Part shown: piece by piece, positions 5,266-5,681 of the stretch
How the letters are laid out: each line of letters begins with the position of its first letter
How positions within the stretch are numbered: the stretch's first letter is position 1
Assembly: GCA_016764015.1 (NCBI GenBank)
Contig: JAESSR010000221.1
Span: 1 to 5,681, forward strand
DNA length: 5,681 bases
Origin: Phycisphaerales bacterium
GTDB taxonomy: Bacteria > Planctomycetota > Phycisphaerae > Phycisphaerales > UBA1924
Direction: 5' to 3'
Notes under the pieces: model-generated
What the model saw: the letters and a program-made list of their open reading frames with translations, nothing else
Databases searched by the model: none
What the model was told of the DNA's origin: nothing
Program-made: the position numbers and the translations under genes

Positions 5266-5681
5266 CTAATCTAGGAGATCTGAACCAACTTGCAAAATTG
5301 CATTCTTATTATTTGTAGCATTAAGAACTACAATCGCCAACTGACCTTCTAGCAATGTTATCTTCTGCACTCCTGCAGCTACGAGCAAATTCTGCCTACC
5401 GTCAACAATCGACCTTCTAAGCGCAACAGTTTCATCGGAACCATACATACCCGTTGCGATGTAGTATGTGCCCGCGGGAGCTTGAGGAACAGGTTCATCA
5501 ACATTCCACGACTGATTGACGGCCGAAGTCCTTTCATGATTTGTTTCGAACACGAGCATGTACTGGGCGTTCTCTTCAACCAATGTGACATATGACTTTG
5601 TCAGCTCAAGTGTATCGGGGTTGACAGGGTCTTGCTCAGGATTCATAAACTCAATTGATACCTGAGCATTTTCCGGCAAAG
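5266..5681 (-). CDS. Unrecognised protein, 5' end beyond the window
   Basis: The frame is open from the right edge to a TAG at 5266. It gives 138 complete codons from the edge with no in-frame stop, so the true start probably lies outside; a TTG at 5679 and an ATG after 33 nt are the only start-like codons near the edge. I do not recognise the family. The visible part is strand-rich and acidic: QVSIEFMNP, SYVTLVEENAQYMLVFETN, PAGTYYIATGMYGSDETVAL, a short Arg-containing turn, then VQKITLLEGQLAIVVLNATN and a C-terminus GSDLLD. There is no membrane span in view. The beta pattern would suit a surface or periplasmic domain, but any signal peptide would be outside the window. GC is about 46%, lower than groES or the PLP enzyme. 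Confidence 0.7.
   Translation of the reverse strand, partial: LPENAQVSIEFMNPEQDPVNPDTLELTKSYVTLVEENAQYMLVFETNHERTSAVNQSWNVDEPVPQAPAGTYYIATGMYGSDETVALRRSIVDGRQNLLVAAGVQKITLLEGQLAIVVLNATNNKNAILQVGSDLLD

Overview
All eight genes I can support lie on the minus strand, so the window reads right to left in transcription order: a partial unrecognised gene (5681-5266), a Pro/Ala/Thr-rich hypothetical protein (4903-4442), a class V-fold PLP enzyme of the isopenicillin-N-epimerase-like type (4267-3068), a degenerate response-regulator receiver protein (2740-2249), groES (2170-1856), two small unrecognised proteins (1850-1515 and 1518-1300), and groEL, cut by the left edge (1244 to 1). The organism is a bacterium of moderate to high GC. 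The style of the GroES/GroEL pair, the CefD-like enzyme and the many short dispersed-type repeats between genes suggest the Planctomycetota, possibly Phycisphaerae. That placement is inference from remembered sequence style, not a search result.

Left part (1-2170): a chaperonin operon with an unusual layout. Where most bacteria have groES directly followed by groEL, here two small genes sit between them. The first starts 5 nt after the groES stop with its ribosome site inside the end of groES. The second overlaps the first by ATGA. groEL follows after 55 nt with its own strong AGGAGA site. The first small gene is about 42% GC, against about 58% for groES and about 53% for the second small gene. 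The two small proteins share similar ends and may be diverged tandem paralogues. No CIRCE (HrcA operator) is visible upstream of groES or elsewhere in the window.

Middle (2171-4267): 78 nt upstream of groES is a 163-aa receiver-like protein that keeps the phospho-acceptor Asp but has lost the acidic pair and the Lys of true receivers. A 327-nt non-coding stretch upstream of it holds a G-quadruplex-capable block, a 10-nt-period CGCAGAGGT repeat, a long polypurine tract and a 7-bp hairpin. Then comes the complete 399-aa PLP enzyme.

Right part (4268-5681): a 103-bp REPIN-like nested inverted repeat separates the PLP enzyme from the Pro-rich protein. A 99-bp element with an 18-bp perfect outer stem and two mutually exclusive folds lies in the next non-coding stretch, followed by the partial AT-richer gene. 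The general pattern is one short repeat or palindromic element, each with a different sequence, in nearly every intergenic gap.
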